Shown here: one piece after another, positions 28,410 through 37,029 of the stretch | How positions within the stretch are numbered: the stretch's first letter is position 1 | Layout: each line of letters begins with the position of its first letter | Origin: Seonamhaeicola maritimus | Lineage (GTDB): Bacteria; Bacteroidota; Bacteroidia; Flavobacteriales; Flavobacteriaceae | Length of the DNA stretch: 64,000 nt | Assembly: GCF_008056315.1 (NCBI RefSeq) | Contig: NZ_VRKQ01000008.1 | Coordinates: 1,382,957 to 1,446,956, forward strand | Reading direction: 5' to 3' | Position numbers and translations under genes: made by a program | Notes under the pieces: generated by a model | What the model saw: the letters and a program-made list of their open reading frames with translations, nothing else | What the model was told of the DNA's origin: nothing | The model's database searches: none

Positions 28410-29657
28410 ATGGCTGTTTTACAAAAACAATTAACATCACAGCAAGCAATTGAATTAGAGAAAAAGTACGGATCTAACACATATCATCCACTTCCGGTAG
28501 TATTAAGCAGAGGAGAAGGTGTTTATGTATGGGATGTAGATGGAAAACGATATTACGATTTTCTGTCTGCATATTCAGCAGTAAACCAAGGGCATTGTCA
28601 TCCCAAGATTATTAACGCCATGGTGGAGCAAGCAAAAACCATTACGCTCACATCCAGAGCTTTTTACAATGACAAATTAGGTCTTTACGAAAAGTACACA
28701 TGCGAGTATTTCGGTTTTGATAAGTTATTACCTATGAATTCTGGTGCTGAGGCAGTAGAAGCGGCAATTAAACTTTGTAGAAAATGGGCTTATGAGGTAA
28801 AAGGCATCGAAGAAAATCAAGCTAAAATTATAGTATGTAAAAACAACTTTCATGGCCGTACCACTACTATTGTGTCGTTTTCAAGTGATTCTACTTCTAA
28901 TAAAAACTTCGGTCCATATTCAGATGGTTTTATTAGTATCGACTATGATAATTTAGAGCAATTGGAACTGGTGCTAAAAAATAATCCAAATATTGGAGGG
29001 TTTTTGGTTGAGCCCATTCAAGGAGAAGCAGGTGTTTATGTACCGTCTGAAGGGTTTTTGGCAAAGGCAAAAGCATTATGTGCAGCACACAATGTTTTGT
29101 TTATTGCTGACGAAATACAAACGGGAATAGCAAGAACAGGTAAACTTTTAGCGGTTGATCATGAAAATGTTAGACCAGATATTTTAATTCTTGGTAAGGC
29201 ATTAAGCGGAGGAGCATATCCAGTGAGTGCAGTTTTAGCGGAAAATAGAATTATGGATGTTTTAACACCTGGAACTCACGGTAGTACATTTGGTGGTAAT
29301 CCATTAGCTGCTGCGGTTGCTATTGCTGCTTTAGAGATTGTTAAAGAAGAGAATTTAGCAGAAAACGCTGATAAATTAGGAAAACTTTTTAGAAGTGAAT
29401 TAAGCAAATATATTGCAACTAGTAACGTTGCTAATTTAGTAAGAGGAAAAGGACTGTTAAACGCTGTTGTTATTAATGATACAGAGGAAAGTGATATAGC
29501 TTGGAACATTTGTTTAGCGTTACGAGATAATGGTTTAATTGCTAAACCTACACATGGGAATATCATCAGGTTTGCACCACCGTTGGTAATGACTGAAGAG
29601 CAACTATTAGATTGTGTAGATATTATTACTAGAACATTTAAACAGTTTGAGAAATAA
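28410..29657 (+). CDS. rocD: Ornithine aminotransferase
   Basis: 415 residues. RocD moves the delta-amino group of ornithine to 2-oxoglutarate, giving glutamate semialdehyde (link of arginine and proline metabolism). Class III aminotransferase motifs: [20 protein letters not shown] near the start, [39 protein letters not shown] and the PLP lysine in [16 protein letters not shown]. It is preceded by a structured leader of about 110 bases and followed by a strong terminator, so it is a monocistronic unit that may be controlled by that leader. Confidence 0.94.
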   Translation: MAVLQKQLTSQQAIELEKKYGSNTYHPLPVVLSRGEGVYVWDVDGKRYYDFLSAYSAVNQGHCHPKIINAMVEQAKTITLTSRAFYNDKLGLYEKYTCEYFGFDKLLPMNSGAEAVEAAIKLCRKWAYEVKGIEENQAKIIVCKNNFHGRTTTIVSFSSDSTSNKNFGPYSDGFISIDYDNLEQLELVLKNNPNIGGFLVEPIQGEAGVYVPSEGFLAKAKALCAAHNVLFIADEIQTGIARTGKLLAVDHENVRPDILILGKALSGGAYPVSAVLAENRIMDVLTPGTHGSTFGGNPLAAAVAIAALEIVKEENLAENADKLGKLFRSELSKYIATSNVANLVRGKGLLNAVVINDTEESDIAWNICLALRDNGLIAKPTHGNIIRFAPPLVMTEEQLLDCVDIITRTFKQFEK

Positions 29658-29687
29658 AAAAAGCGACCAATTTGGTCGCTTTTTTTA
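29656..29687. terminator. Bidirectional terminator after rocD
   Basis: AAAAGCGACCAA pairs with TTGGTCGCTTTT almost without a loop spacer beyond the central bases, flanked by A- and T-runs. It serves rocD and the convergent CCC-motif gene. Confidence 0.85.
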
Positions 29688-29701
29688 TTGATTAAATGAG
29701 A

Positions 29702-30025
29702 TTACTGTCCCATTTGTTGTAAAGCATCTTGGTACTGTTCCATGATTCCTGCATAACCAACTGTGGCAAACAAGAAAATTACATAGGCTACATAAATAGC
29801 ACTAAGAACAACTCCTATTATTGCAAGAATTTTACCTGTTTTAACATTGGAATATCCTGTGTAGGCTTCTGGGTTTTCTGCATAAACTTTAGTGGCTTTA
29901 TTTGCTAAAATAATAGCAATAATTCCTAGTATTAAACCTATAATTCCATAGCAACAACATGTTACTATTGATAAGATTCCGAAAACTAAAATAAGTGTTG
30001 AATTTGGTAATTTTTGTTGTTCCAT
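29702..30025 (-). CDS. CCC-motif membrane protein (DUF4190-like)
   Basis: 107 residues, two long membrane helices. The first carries the ILSIVTCCCYGIIGLILGI sequence that gives the CCC-motif family its name; the second is AIIGVVLSAIYVAYVIFLF. The loop has YAENPEAYTGYSNVKTGK. Function is unknown. It follows the DUF2752 gene by 10 bp on the same strand, a pairing often seen in Flavobacteriia. Confidence 0.8.
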   Translation of the reverse strand: MEQQKLPNSTLILVFGILSIVTCCCYGIIGLILGIIAIILANKATKVYAENPEAYTGYSNVKTGKILAIIGVVLSAIYVAYVIFLFATVGYAGIMEQYQDALQQMGQ

Positions 30026-30035
30026 GTTATTGGTT

Positions 30036-30320
30036 TTAATTAATTATTTTGATTAGATAGCTAACCACAACTACAATGACAGTAATAGCTATCAATGTCA
30101 TTTTAATTTTATAGTCGTGCTTAAATTTTATAAAAAGATTAAATATAAGAAAAATCAGCAATATAAAAATGTTATAAATTGCTGGATACATATGAAATGC
30201 CTCTACAAACTCACCTTTAAATATTAGTGCTACAGACCGTTGAATACCACAACCTAAACATTCAACTCCAAAAAGTGTTTTGTTTAAGCATGGTAGCATG
30301 TATTCTTCTATTGCCCGCAT
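30036..30320 (-). CDS. DUF2752 family membrane protein
   Basis: 94 residues. The conserved DUF2752 core is clear: LPCLNKTLFGVECLGCGIQR (the C-x-GCGxxR signature), then ALIFKGEFVEAFHMYP and two membrane helices. Function is unknown. It is the first gene of a two-gene unit with the CCC-motif gene. The small size and ATG at 30320 fit the family. Confidence 0.82.
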   Translation of the reverse strand: MRAIEEYMLPCLNKTLFGVECLGCGIQRSVALIFKGEFVEAFHMYPAIYNIFILLIFLIFNLFIKFKHDYKIKMTLIAITVIVVVVSYLIKIIN

Positions 30321-30402
30321 TTCATAGTTTTGGATTTCAAAATTAAAAAAATACAGAAAAGAAAGAAGTTTTCAACCATTTGTTTTAATTTAATGCATGA
30401 AG

Positions 30403-32157
30403 TTAATTGGAAACAACTACTTTTTTGGTAATTACTTGATTGTTTCTCAGCTCTATTTTAATAATATAAACGCCTTGACTTAAAGAATTAGTAGATAGCT
30501 GGTGTTCTTTAATATTACGCAGTTTTCTTCGTTTTAAAACTCTTTTTCCAGTAATATCATAAACAAAAATAGATTTAAAATCAAGATTGTTAGGGTTTAA
30601 AACACGTAATCTAGATAGATTATTATCCTGAAAAACCTTAATGTCAATTTGTCTATTGTCAACTGTATTTAACAATTGTTTATTGAAAACAATTTCAAAT
30701 CTGTCATTATAGTTTTCTGGTCTTAGAGTAATTTCAAAATCTTGACTTCTTAAATCGGTGAATGTATTATTTTCAATGTCGTGAATAAAAATCGGTTGAT
30801 TACTTTCGAAGTTTTGAACATCAGCAATTCTGATTTTTATAGGCATCTTCCTTTGAAGGTTAATATTTAAAGGAATTTTTAATGTTTCATCAAACAATGA
30901 GGCTTCAGCTAAATAGGTGTTGTCTTCTGATTTAAAGTAGGCATCTGTGTTTAATAGCTGATTGGGGTCAGTTATTATTTCTAAACCATAATCAAAGCCA
31001 GGGGTGGCAGAATTGTGAAATGTCTGTACCAATTGTCTAGTATAGGTATTATTAAAATCAATATTTAATCGAAAGCGTTTATAATCGCTTGGAATAATAG
31101 AAAATTTATTTTCTGAATTAATTTTTGATTCCTTGGTAGTCTCTTGTTTGAAAAACTCGCTGTTGGAGGCACTTTCTTTTACAAAGGCCCTATGACTGTT
31201 TTTAGCTTTTACAGTGCCGGTTGCCGTTCCTTCAACCATAAAACCTTGACCAATTGGTATATACCGTCTGGCCGTTTTGTTTCCTGTTCCTGTATTACTA
31301 GTATTAATTGTTCCGTCTACATTATAGGTGTTAAATACAGCTGAAATAAACGTTTCTGTTAGACCATCTGCTGAAATAGTATATGTAGCATACCCACCAT
31401 TGTAATCCCGGAGATTATGTGAGTTTACATTGGAGTCTTGCTCCCAATAATGTAATACCCCCGAAATAATTTCTGCATTTTCAGAATCATGAATGTAAGC
31501 AACAGCATCTAGAGCTGAAGGATACGGATTTCCAACTAATGAAAGATTATCATCCAAAACTGATACACTAATAGTACCATTATTTGGTTTTCCTCTAAAA
31601 TCATAGAGCTGTGCATTGCTAGACCCTGATGTCCCCTTCATGGTAAAACCTTCTCCTGGGTTGATACTTGTAGCAGATTGTACATGAGACCATCCTGAAT
31701 AACCACTTGAGGCAATAAACTTCCAAATCCAATAAGGTTCGATATTTAACGGACTTGAAGTTCCATTATAGTTTGATGATCTGTTATAGGTTGCTGGCGT
31801 GGAGGTTGTTAACCCTGTAACATCATTTAAAAGAGAAATACCAAATTGGTTATTAGCGTTGTTGTTAGTATTATCTCCAACAGGTGAGCACCAATAGTTG
31901 TATTCATATTCGTCACCATTAGCATCTTGATATACACTTAGTTCTCCAACACCAGAATTTCCAGTAGTGCCGATTCCTTGAATTATTTGTGCTTCGGTCC
32001 TTAGGTATATTCTACTATCGGTTTCATTCAGATTGATGTCGTCTTCCACAAAAACAATTTGGTCGTTTATAAAAACGAACGCATCATTCCTTACGGAAAG
32101 TTGGGCATATAAAAGGTTGCTAATTAATAGCAAAATTAGAGAGACTCTATAGCACAT
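30403..32157 (-). CDS. Secreted protein with T9SS type A sorting domain
   Basis: About 584 residues from the ATG at 32157; an ATG 11 codons earlier is possible but lengthens the signal oddly. A signal peptide ends near LLYAQ. The middle is beta-rich and Asn/Thr/Ser-rich with repeated phrases (NPGEGFTMKGTSGSS near 165, IPIGQGFMVEGTATG near 305), typical of large surface proteins of Flavobacteriia. The last ~75 residues are the T9SS sorting domain (VYDITGKRVLKRR, then LSQGVYIIKIELRNN and KKVVVSN). The role of the exported part is unknown. Confidence 0.8.
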   Translation of the reverse strand: MCYRVSLILLLISNLLYAQLSVRNDAFVFINDQIVFVEDDINLNETDSRIYLRTEAQIIQGIGTTGNSGVGELSVYQDANGDEYEYNYWCSPVGDNTNNNANNQFGISLLNDVTGLTTSTPATYNRSSNYNGTSSPLNIEPYWIWKFIASSGYSGWSHVQSATSINPGEGFTMKGTSGSSNAQLYDFRGKPNNGTISVSVLDDNLSLVGNPYPSALDAVAYIHDSENAEIISGVLHYWEQDSNVNSHNLRDYNGGYATYTISADGLTETFISAVFNTYNVDGTINTSNTGTGNKTARRYIPIGQGFMVEGTATGTVKAKNSHRAFVKESASNSEFFKQETTKESKINSENKFSIIPSDYKRFRLNIDFNNTYTRQLVQTFHNSATPGFDYGLEIITDPNQLLNTDAYFKSEDNTYLAEASLFDETLKIPLNINLQRKMPIKIRIADVQNFESNQPIFIHDIENNTFTDLRSQDFEITLRPENYNDRFEIVFNKQLLNTVDNRQIDIKVFQDNNLSRLRVLNPNNLDFKSIFVYDITGKRVLKRRKLRNIKEHQLSTNSLSQGVYIIKIELRNNQVITKKVVVSN

Positions 32158-32304
32158 CTTTATTGAGAGAATAGCAAAATTACGAAGCAAATATATAATA
32201 TTTTTATTGAATACAACATTTTACCGATAAAAAATGACTTTAAACGGTATTCACGCATAATAATTTTAGATTCTAAACAAAGGAGAAAATGTGAATTTTT
32301 GCCG

Positions 32305-32312
32305 TAATTTTG
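32305..32312 (+). promoter_or_regulatory. Putative -7 promoter element for the 32338 gene
   Basis: TAATTTTG matches TAnnTTTG and lies 25 bases before the ATG at 32338. No convincing -33 box was found. Confidence 0.4.
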
Positions 32313-32337
32313 TCTTATCAATTGAGAATCGTACATC

Positions 32338-32526
32338 ATGAAGTATTTTAACTATATTCTTATTATTTTGGGAGCTGTTGTGGCCCTATATGCGAATAGT
32401 GAGGAAGAACAGAATCAATATATTCTTATTGGGGGTATTATACTTTTAATGATAGGTATTTACAGAATTTCGAAAACTATTCCGAGTAAGAGGGATATTG
32501 AGGATGATTTAAATAATGAGGAGTAG
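32338..32526 (+). CDS. Small two-helix membrane protein
   Basis: 62 residues: helix 1 FNYILIILGAVVALYA, acidic loop NSEEEQNQ, helix 2 YILIGGIILLMIGIYRI, then a charged tail ending DLNNEE. I do not recognise a named function. Its stop is 1 base before the ATG of the Smr gene, with a GAGGAG purine run serving as that gene's ribosome binding site, so the two are co-translated. Confidence 0.7.
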   Translation: MKYFNYILIILGAVVALYANSEEEQNQYILIGGIILLMIGIYRISKTIPSKRDIEDDLNNEE

Positions 32527-32527
32527 T

Positions 32528-33088
32528 ATGCCATTTAAAGTAGGAGATCAAGTATCTGTTTTAGACGAAGATTTATCTGGTGTGGTTAAAAATACATCCG
32601 GTGGCAAGGTTTCTATTGAAACAGATGACGGTTTTTTGCTTGAATTTTTTGAAGAGGAGTTAATAATGACAAAACCTTCTTCATTTAAAAACCAAATCTT
32701 TTCGCATTCTAGTTTAAGTTCTGTTGTTTCTGAAAAAGAACAACCTAAAGGACACAAGCAAGTCAAAGTAAAGGCAAAAGAACGTTTTCAGCCCACTTTA
32801 GAGGTTGATTTACATATTAATCAATTGTTGAAATCGCCTAAGGGAATGTCTAAACATGATATGTTGACATTGCAATTAGATACAGCGAAAAGACAACTGG
32901 AATTTGCAATTAACAAGCGCATTCAAAAAGTAGTATTTATTCACGGCATAGGAGAGGGCGTATTAAAACTTGAGCTTGAATACTTATTTGGACGCTATAA
33001 CAATGTGAAGTTTTACGATGCCAATTATCAAAAATATGGATTAGGAGCTACAGAGGTTTATATTTATCAGAGTGTAAAGCCTAATTAA
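32528..33088 (+). CDS. DUF2027 / Smr domain protein
   Basis: 186 residues from the ATG at 32528 (MPFKVGDQVSVLDED); an in-frame ATG four codons earlier exists. An N-terminal beta domain (KVSIETDDGFLLEFFEEEL) precedes the C-terminal Smr domain: LEVDLHINQL, then KVVFIHGIGEGVLKLELEYLF. Smr domains bind or nick nucleic acids and act in ribosome rescue or recombination; the HGxGxG loop is intact. The role in Bacteroidota is not established. It is convergent with and overlaps the next gene by 8 bp. Confidence 0.85.
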   Translation: MPFKVGDQVSVLDEDLSGVVKNTSGGKVSIETDDGFLLEFFEEELIMTKPSSFKNQIFSHSSLSSVVSEKEQPKGHKQVKVKAKERFQPTLEVDLHINQLLKSPKGMSKHDMLTLQLDTAKRQLEFAINKRIQKVVFIHGIGEGVLKLELEYLFGRYNNVKFYDANYQKYGLGATEVYIYQSVKPN

Positions 33089-33986
33089 AATCTGGAGTTA
33101 AGCTTTCTGTATCAGAAGTATTTCCATCGTTTAAAATACCAAAAGAAAGCGTTGTTATTTTTGCTCCATTAATACTTATATCTTTAACAGTTACAGAAAC
33201 CGAATACGTTTTTTTATAAGAATGCAGTCTAAAGGCTGTGGCCGGAATATTTGTTGCAACCTCAGGGTTTAAATAATCTGCACCTGCTGCCTCAATGGTA
33301 ATATCGTTTCCAGGATTTTGGTCTTGACTGGCATTTTCCTCGTCTCGCGTATCAACTCCGTCTCCGTCATCATCAGTGTCTAAATAATCCGGTATATTAT
33401 CGTTATCAGTATCCAGCGCATCACTTAAATCACCATCTTCATTGGGGTCTGGCTCTTCATCCTTAGTCAGTACATTATCCCCATCGTCATCAGCATCTTT
33501 ATAGTTGGGTATACCATCACCATCTGTATCATCATCTTTCAAATTACCATTGCCATTAATATCTTCTAGTTCGGCAGGAATACCATCATTATCATCTTCT
33601 GTTAAAACAGTTAAAACATCTACCTTACTATCAGGACTTTCTTCATCTACTTCAATATTTACATTGGCTGGAATATCAGAACAAAACAAGTTGGAAATGC
33701 TTTCATCTGTATAAGTTCTGTAGATAAAATCAACTGCTTTATTTTCTATAATTAAAGAGTCATTCTCTTCAACTGCTAATAATTCATCTTTAGTGAAATT
33801 AGAAATGAAAATTGACAAAGATTCAGAAGGATCATTTTTTATTTTATATAAAGTAAGCCCATTAATACCATCGCAAGCTTGAAATTCATCATCAAAATCG
33901 AGATTAAAATCAATTATATCTCCGTCATCACATGAATTGAAGCCGATTAAGCCGATTGAAAATAAAACAAATAATAACTTGCGCAT
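33081..33986 (-). CDS. Lipoprotein with calcium-binding thrombospondin type 3-like repeats
   Basis: 301 residues. Lipobox IGFNSC. The region about 135-225 holds repeated D-x-D-x-D-G-x-x-D units: DTDGDGIPNYKDADDDGD, DTDNDNIPDYLDTDDDGDG and similar, which bind Ca2+ in thrombospondin type 3 repeats. A beta-rich C-terminal section follows (VSVTVKDISINGAKITTLSF). It is likely a surface or periplasmic calcium-stabilised protein of unknown role. Its stop overlaps the end of the convergent Smr gene. Confidence 0.78.
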   Translation of the reverse strand: MRKLLFVLFSIGLIGFNSCDDGDIIDFNLDFDDEFQACDGINGLTLYKIKNDPSESLSIFISNFTKDELLAVEENDSLIIENKAVDFIYRTYTDESISNLFCSDIPANVNIEVDEESPDSKVDVLTVLTEDDNDGIPAELEDINGNGNLKDDDTDGDGIPNYKDADDDGDNVLTKDEEPDPNEDGDLSDALDTDNDNIPDYLDTDDDGDGVDTRDEENASQDQNPGNDITIEAAGADYLNPEVATNIPATAFRLHSYKKTYSVSVTVKDISINGAKITTLSFGILNDGNTSDTESLTPDFN

Positions 33987-34095
33987 TGGGTTTGATTTTA
34001 GAGCAAAAATAATAGAATTGTTATTTATAACGTATCATATTGATAATAATTTTATTTCAAGTATTTTTGACTCAATAATTGAGATTTTAAACGTT

Positions 34096-34103
34096 TAAAT
34101 TTG
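34096..34103 (+). promoter_or_regulatory. Putative -7 promoter element of the cysteine desulfurase gene
   Basis: TAAATTTG matches TAnnTTTG 46 bases before the ATG at 34150. Confidence 0.45.
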
Positions 34104-34149
34104 CTCACTAGTTTCAATTTCTATTAAATTGAGTTATACATTTAAAGCT

Positions 34150-35295
34150 ATGAAAACGGTTTATTTTGATAATGCTGCCACTACGCAAATGCGCGAAGAA
34201 GTTATTACTTCTATGGCAGAGGTTATGCAAAATAATTATGGTAATCCTTCGTCATCACACAGTTTTGGGCGGTCATCAAAATCTTTAGTTGAAAGTTGTA
34301 GAAAAACCATTGCTAGCTTTTTCAATGTGTCTGCAAGTGAAATTATATTTACATCAGGTGGAACTGAGGCGGATAATTTAGTCTTAAGAAGTGCTGTAAG
34401 AGATTTAGGAGTTTCACATATAATTACTTCAAAAATTGAACACCATGCCGTTTTACATACAATAGAGCAGTTAGTAATAGAACATAACTTACAAGTTAGT
34501 TTTGTAAATGTAGATGCTAATGGAACCATTGATTATGTAGAACTAGAAAAACTTTTACAAATTCAAGAAAATACGTTAGTGAGCTTAATGCATGTTAACA
34601 ATGAAATAGGAAATATTTTAGATCTCAAACGTGTGGGAGATTTGTGTAAAGCAAATAATGCCCTATTTCATACTGATGCGGTACAAGGCGTTGGTCATTA
34701 TTATATGGATTTACAAGATCTACAAATAGATTTTTTTGCGGCTTCTGCTCATAAATTCCATGGGCCTAAAGGTGTTGGGTTCGCATTTATTAGAAAGAAT
34801 ACAGGTTTAAAACCTCTAATTTTTGGAGGTGAACAAGAACGAGGGCTAAGAGCTGGTACAGAAAGTGTTCATAATATTGTTGGTATTGAAACGGCTTTAA
34901 AGTTTGCTTATGATAATTTAGAAAGTGAGTCTGAATACTTAAAAAACTTAAAGCTATATTTTATTGATAAGTTATCTGAGGCTGTTCCTGAAATAGCATT
35001 TAACGGTCTTTCAAAAAATTTAGAAAAGAGTACTTATACGCTTGTAAATGTTTGTTTACCGGTGGATCCTCAAAAAGCAACCATGTTGTTGTTTCAGTTA
35101 GATCTAAAAGGAATTGCATGTTCTAAAGGTAGTGCATGCCAAAGTGGAAGTTCTCGAGGTTCTCATGTTTTAGGAGAAATTTTAAGTGATGAAGATATGC
35201 AGAAACCATCTGTTAGGTTTTCGTTTAGTATTTATAATACCAAAGCCGAAATTGATTACGTGGTTGATGTTTTGAATGAGCTGATTAATGCTTAA
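34150..35295 (+). CDS. Cysteine desulfurase (NifS/IscS-like)
   Basis: 381 residues from the ATG at 34150; a TTG further upstream at 34129 is rejected because homologues start near KTVYFDNAATTQ. It is a PLP enzyme that takes sulfur from cysteine for Fe-S clusters or thio-modified tRNA. Visible: FTSGGTEADNL, SKIEHHAVL, PLP lysine in ASAHKFHGPKGVGF, and the active-site Cys in CSKGSACQSGSSR. No iscU or suf genes are beside it, so it may serve a different sulfur path than the main Suf system. Confidence 0.9.
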   Translation: MKTVYFDNAATTQMREEVITSMAEVMQNNYGNPSSSHSFGRSSKSLVESCRKTIASFFNVSASEIIFTSGGTEADNLVLRSAVRDLGVSHIITSKIEHHAVLHTIEQLVIEHNLQVSFVNVDANGTIDYVELEKLLQIQENTLVSLMHVNNEIGNILDLKRVGDLCKANNALFHTDAVQGVGHYYMDLQDLQIDFFAASAHKFHGPKGVGFAFIRKNTGLKPLIFGGEQERGLRAGTESVHNIVGIETALKFAYDNLESESEYLKNLKLYFIDKLSEAVPEIAFNGLSKNLEKSTYTLVNVCLPVDPQKATMLLFQLDLKGIACSKGSACQSGSSRGSHVLGEILSDEDMQKPSVRFSFSIYNTKAEIDYVVDVLNELINA

Positions 35296-35296
35296 T

Positions 35297-35830
35297 TTAC
35301 TTGTTTTTAATATCGTTTAAAAGATCTCTAATTTCCTCTAATAATTCATGAGTTTTTTCTGTTGAATTATCGCTGGTTTGATTTAATGAGTAGTTTTTAG
35401 ATTGAATAGCCTCCCTTTGTTTTAATACCGATTCTTTAAAGTTTGCAGAATCAATTATTCCAATAAGTTTCATATCACTGCCTTTTGGGTTGCTTTGACC
35501 TGCTGTTTCAATTTTTAAGATTCGTAAATCTAGTATATTCAATATAGGGTTTTCAATGAAGGTTAAATCTTGAATGTTTTCTAACGGAATGGTTTTTTCA
35601 ACTTTAAAGAGCACACCTTTTTTAAATTCTAAATGTTTTGTAGTTAGTTGACATCGCAAGTTTTGATAATAACGCTTACTTATGTGTTGGCCAAGTCCTA
35701 AAAACCAAATAATCAAAAAAGGAATACCTGCCAAAGAGATAACCAAGAAAAATGCTACTGTTAAAAGAATATAGGTTTTAATCTTAGGATTAAACTCTGC
35801 CTTTATTATTATGTTAGTTCCTTTCTCCAT
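35297..35830 (-). CDS. PH-domain (YdbT/YdbS-like) membrane protein
   Basis: 177 residues. A single long hydrophobic segment (TYILLTVAFFLVISLAGIPF, extended to 47) precedes a bacterial PH domain (RCQLTTKHLEFKKGVLFKVEK, then PLENIQDLTFIENPILNILD and LRILKIETAG). The C-terminus is helical and acidic (LLEEIRDLLNDIKNK). Bacterial PH (DUF304/bPH2) proteins are of unclear function. It is the last gene of a four-gene minus-strand operon and overlaps the protease gene by 17 bp. Confidence 0.82.
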   Translation of the reverse strand: MEKGTNIIIKAEFNPKIKTYILLTVAFFLVISLAGIPFLIIWFLGLGQHISKRYYQNLRCQLTTKHLEFKKGVLFKVEKTIPLENIQDLTFIENPILNILDLRILKIETAGQSNPKGSDMKLIGIIDSANFKESVLKQREAIQSKNYSLNQTSDNSTEKTHELLEEIRDLLNDIKNK

Positions 35831-37019
35831 AATACTCTTTTTTTAAGATGATGTTTACTATTTCTCCAGTTTTGTTCTTAATTTTTACATTTAAACGCTC
35901 CTTTTGGCCAAAAACAGAAGGCTTTACAAGGAAATCACATACTTCTTTATTCTGAAAATTAACACCGTCAATTTCAATTATTTCATCACCAAATTCTATT
36001 TGATCTTTTAGAGTATCTTCCCAAACAAAACCAACGGTTAACTTATTGTTTACTATGGTAGGAGAGAAGCCATAGAGCTTTTCGTTTAAATCATTTTCAG
36101 TTTCAAATACATCTAGATAAAACAATTTGTTTACAAAGTCTAAAGTGATATTTCCGTATTTAAGAATGTCTGAGCCTATTCTAGAATTATTATCATCACC
36201 TGTAGTGGTAATTACATTTTGAAAAACCTGATTATTAATAATTAGTTCTGGTATTTTTAAGCGGTATTGCTCGCTTTTTTCCGCAACTCCAAACATGCCA
36301 ACACTTGAAGAACCGTTTGCTTTAGAAATTACTTCAACTATTTTTTTTTCTTGTAATACCTTATAGTTGTTTTTACTGAGATCATAAAAGCCACTAGCAC
36401 CGGTATCTAACAAAAGGTTTTCATTTCCAGAATGTTCTCCTTTTAATTTAATATAAATATATGGACTGCTTTGATTTCCTACAAGTGTAAGTTTAGAAGC
36501 ATGCTCTTTTTTAAGAGTCAATTTTTTAACATCGTTGGTTAAAATAATAATCTGTTTTTTAGAATTTATTTTAACAATAGATTTTCTTAATAGGTTGCTA
36601 CCTATAATACCATCTACCTCAAAGCAATCAAATACCAAATTGTCTTTACCATTAAAAACTAAAGCACTAGTATTTTTAAAAGTAACATTGCCTATAGTTA
36701 GGTTAGGTAAGGACACTAAGTCCATACGCTGCTTTTTTTGATTGGCATCTGTAACCGAAAGACTTCTACTTTTTTTGAAGTTTATAGAACTCAAAATCTC
36801 TTTGGAGACTAGGTTAGGAGCTCCCGTATCAAAAAGGAAACGATAAGATTTTCCATTAATGGAGACGGGAATAATTATTTTATCCCTAACATTTTCATAT
36901 TCAATTTCGGTGTAATAATTTTTGCTAGTAGTCTTACCTGTTTTGAAATATGATTTTTGAGCATAGATTAACGTTGTTAAGCTTAGATAGAAACAAATGC
37001 TTAATAATATTCTATACAT
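35814..37019 (-). CDS. Retropepsin-like aspartyl protease with C-terminal PDZ-like domain
   Basis: 401 residues with a signal peptide (ends near LIYAQ). Two aspartyl protease halves are encoded in one chain: FLFDTGAPNLVS (D64) and LLLDTGASGFYD (D205), each followed by a hydrophobic-Gly motif. The C-terminal ~90 residues resemble PDZ (QIEFGDEIIEIDGVNF). The cellular place is probably the periplasm. Its substrate is unknown. It lies 10 bp after the TonB receptor gene and overlaps the PH-domain gene. Confidence 0.85.
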   Translation of the reverse strand: MYRILLSICFYLSLTTLIYAQKSYFKTGKTTSKNYYTEIEYENVRDKIIIPVSINGKSYRFLFDTGAPNLVSKEILSSINFKKSRSLSVTDANQKKQRMDLVSLPNLTIGNVTFKNTSALVFNGKDNLVFDCFEVDGIIGSNLLRKSIVKINSKKQIIILTNDVKKLTLKKEHASKLTLVGNQSSPYIYIKLKGEHSGNENLLLDTGASGFYDLSKNNYKVLQEKKIVEVISKANGSSSVGMFGVAEKSEQYRLKIPELIINNQVFQNVITTTGDDNNSRIGSDILKYGNITLDFVNKLFYLDVFETENDLNEKLYGFSPTIVNNKLTVGFVWEDTLKDQIEFGDEIIEIDGVNFQNKEVCDFLVKPSVFGQKERLNVKIKNKTGEIVNIILKKEYYGERN

Positions 37020-37029
37020 ATAAAAGAAA

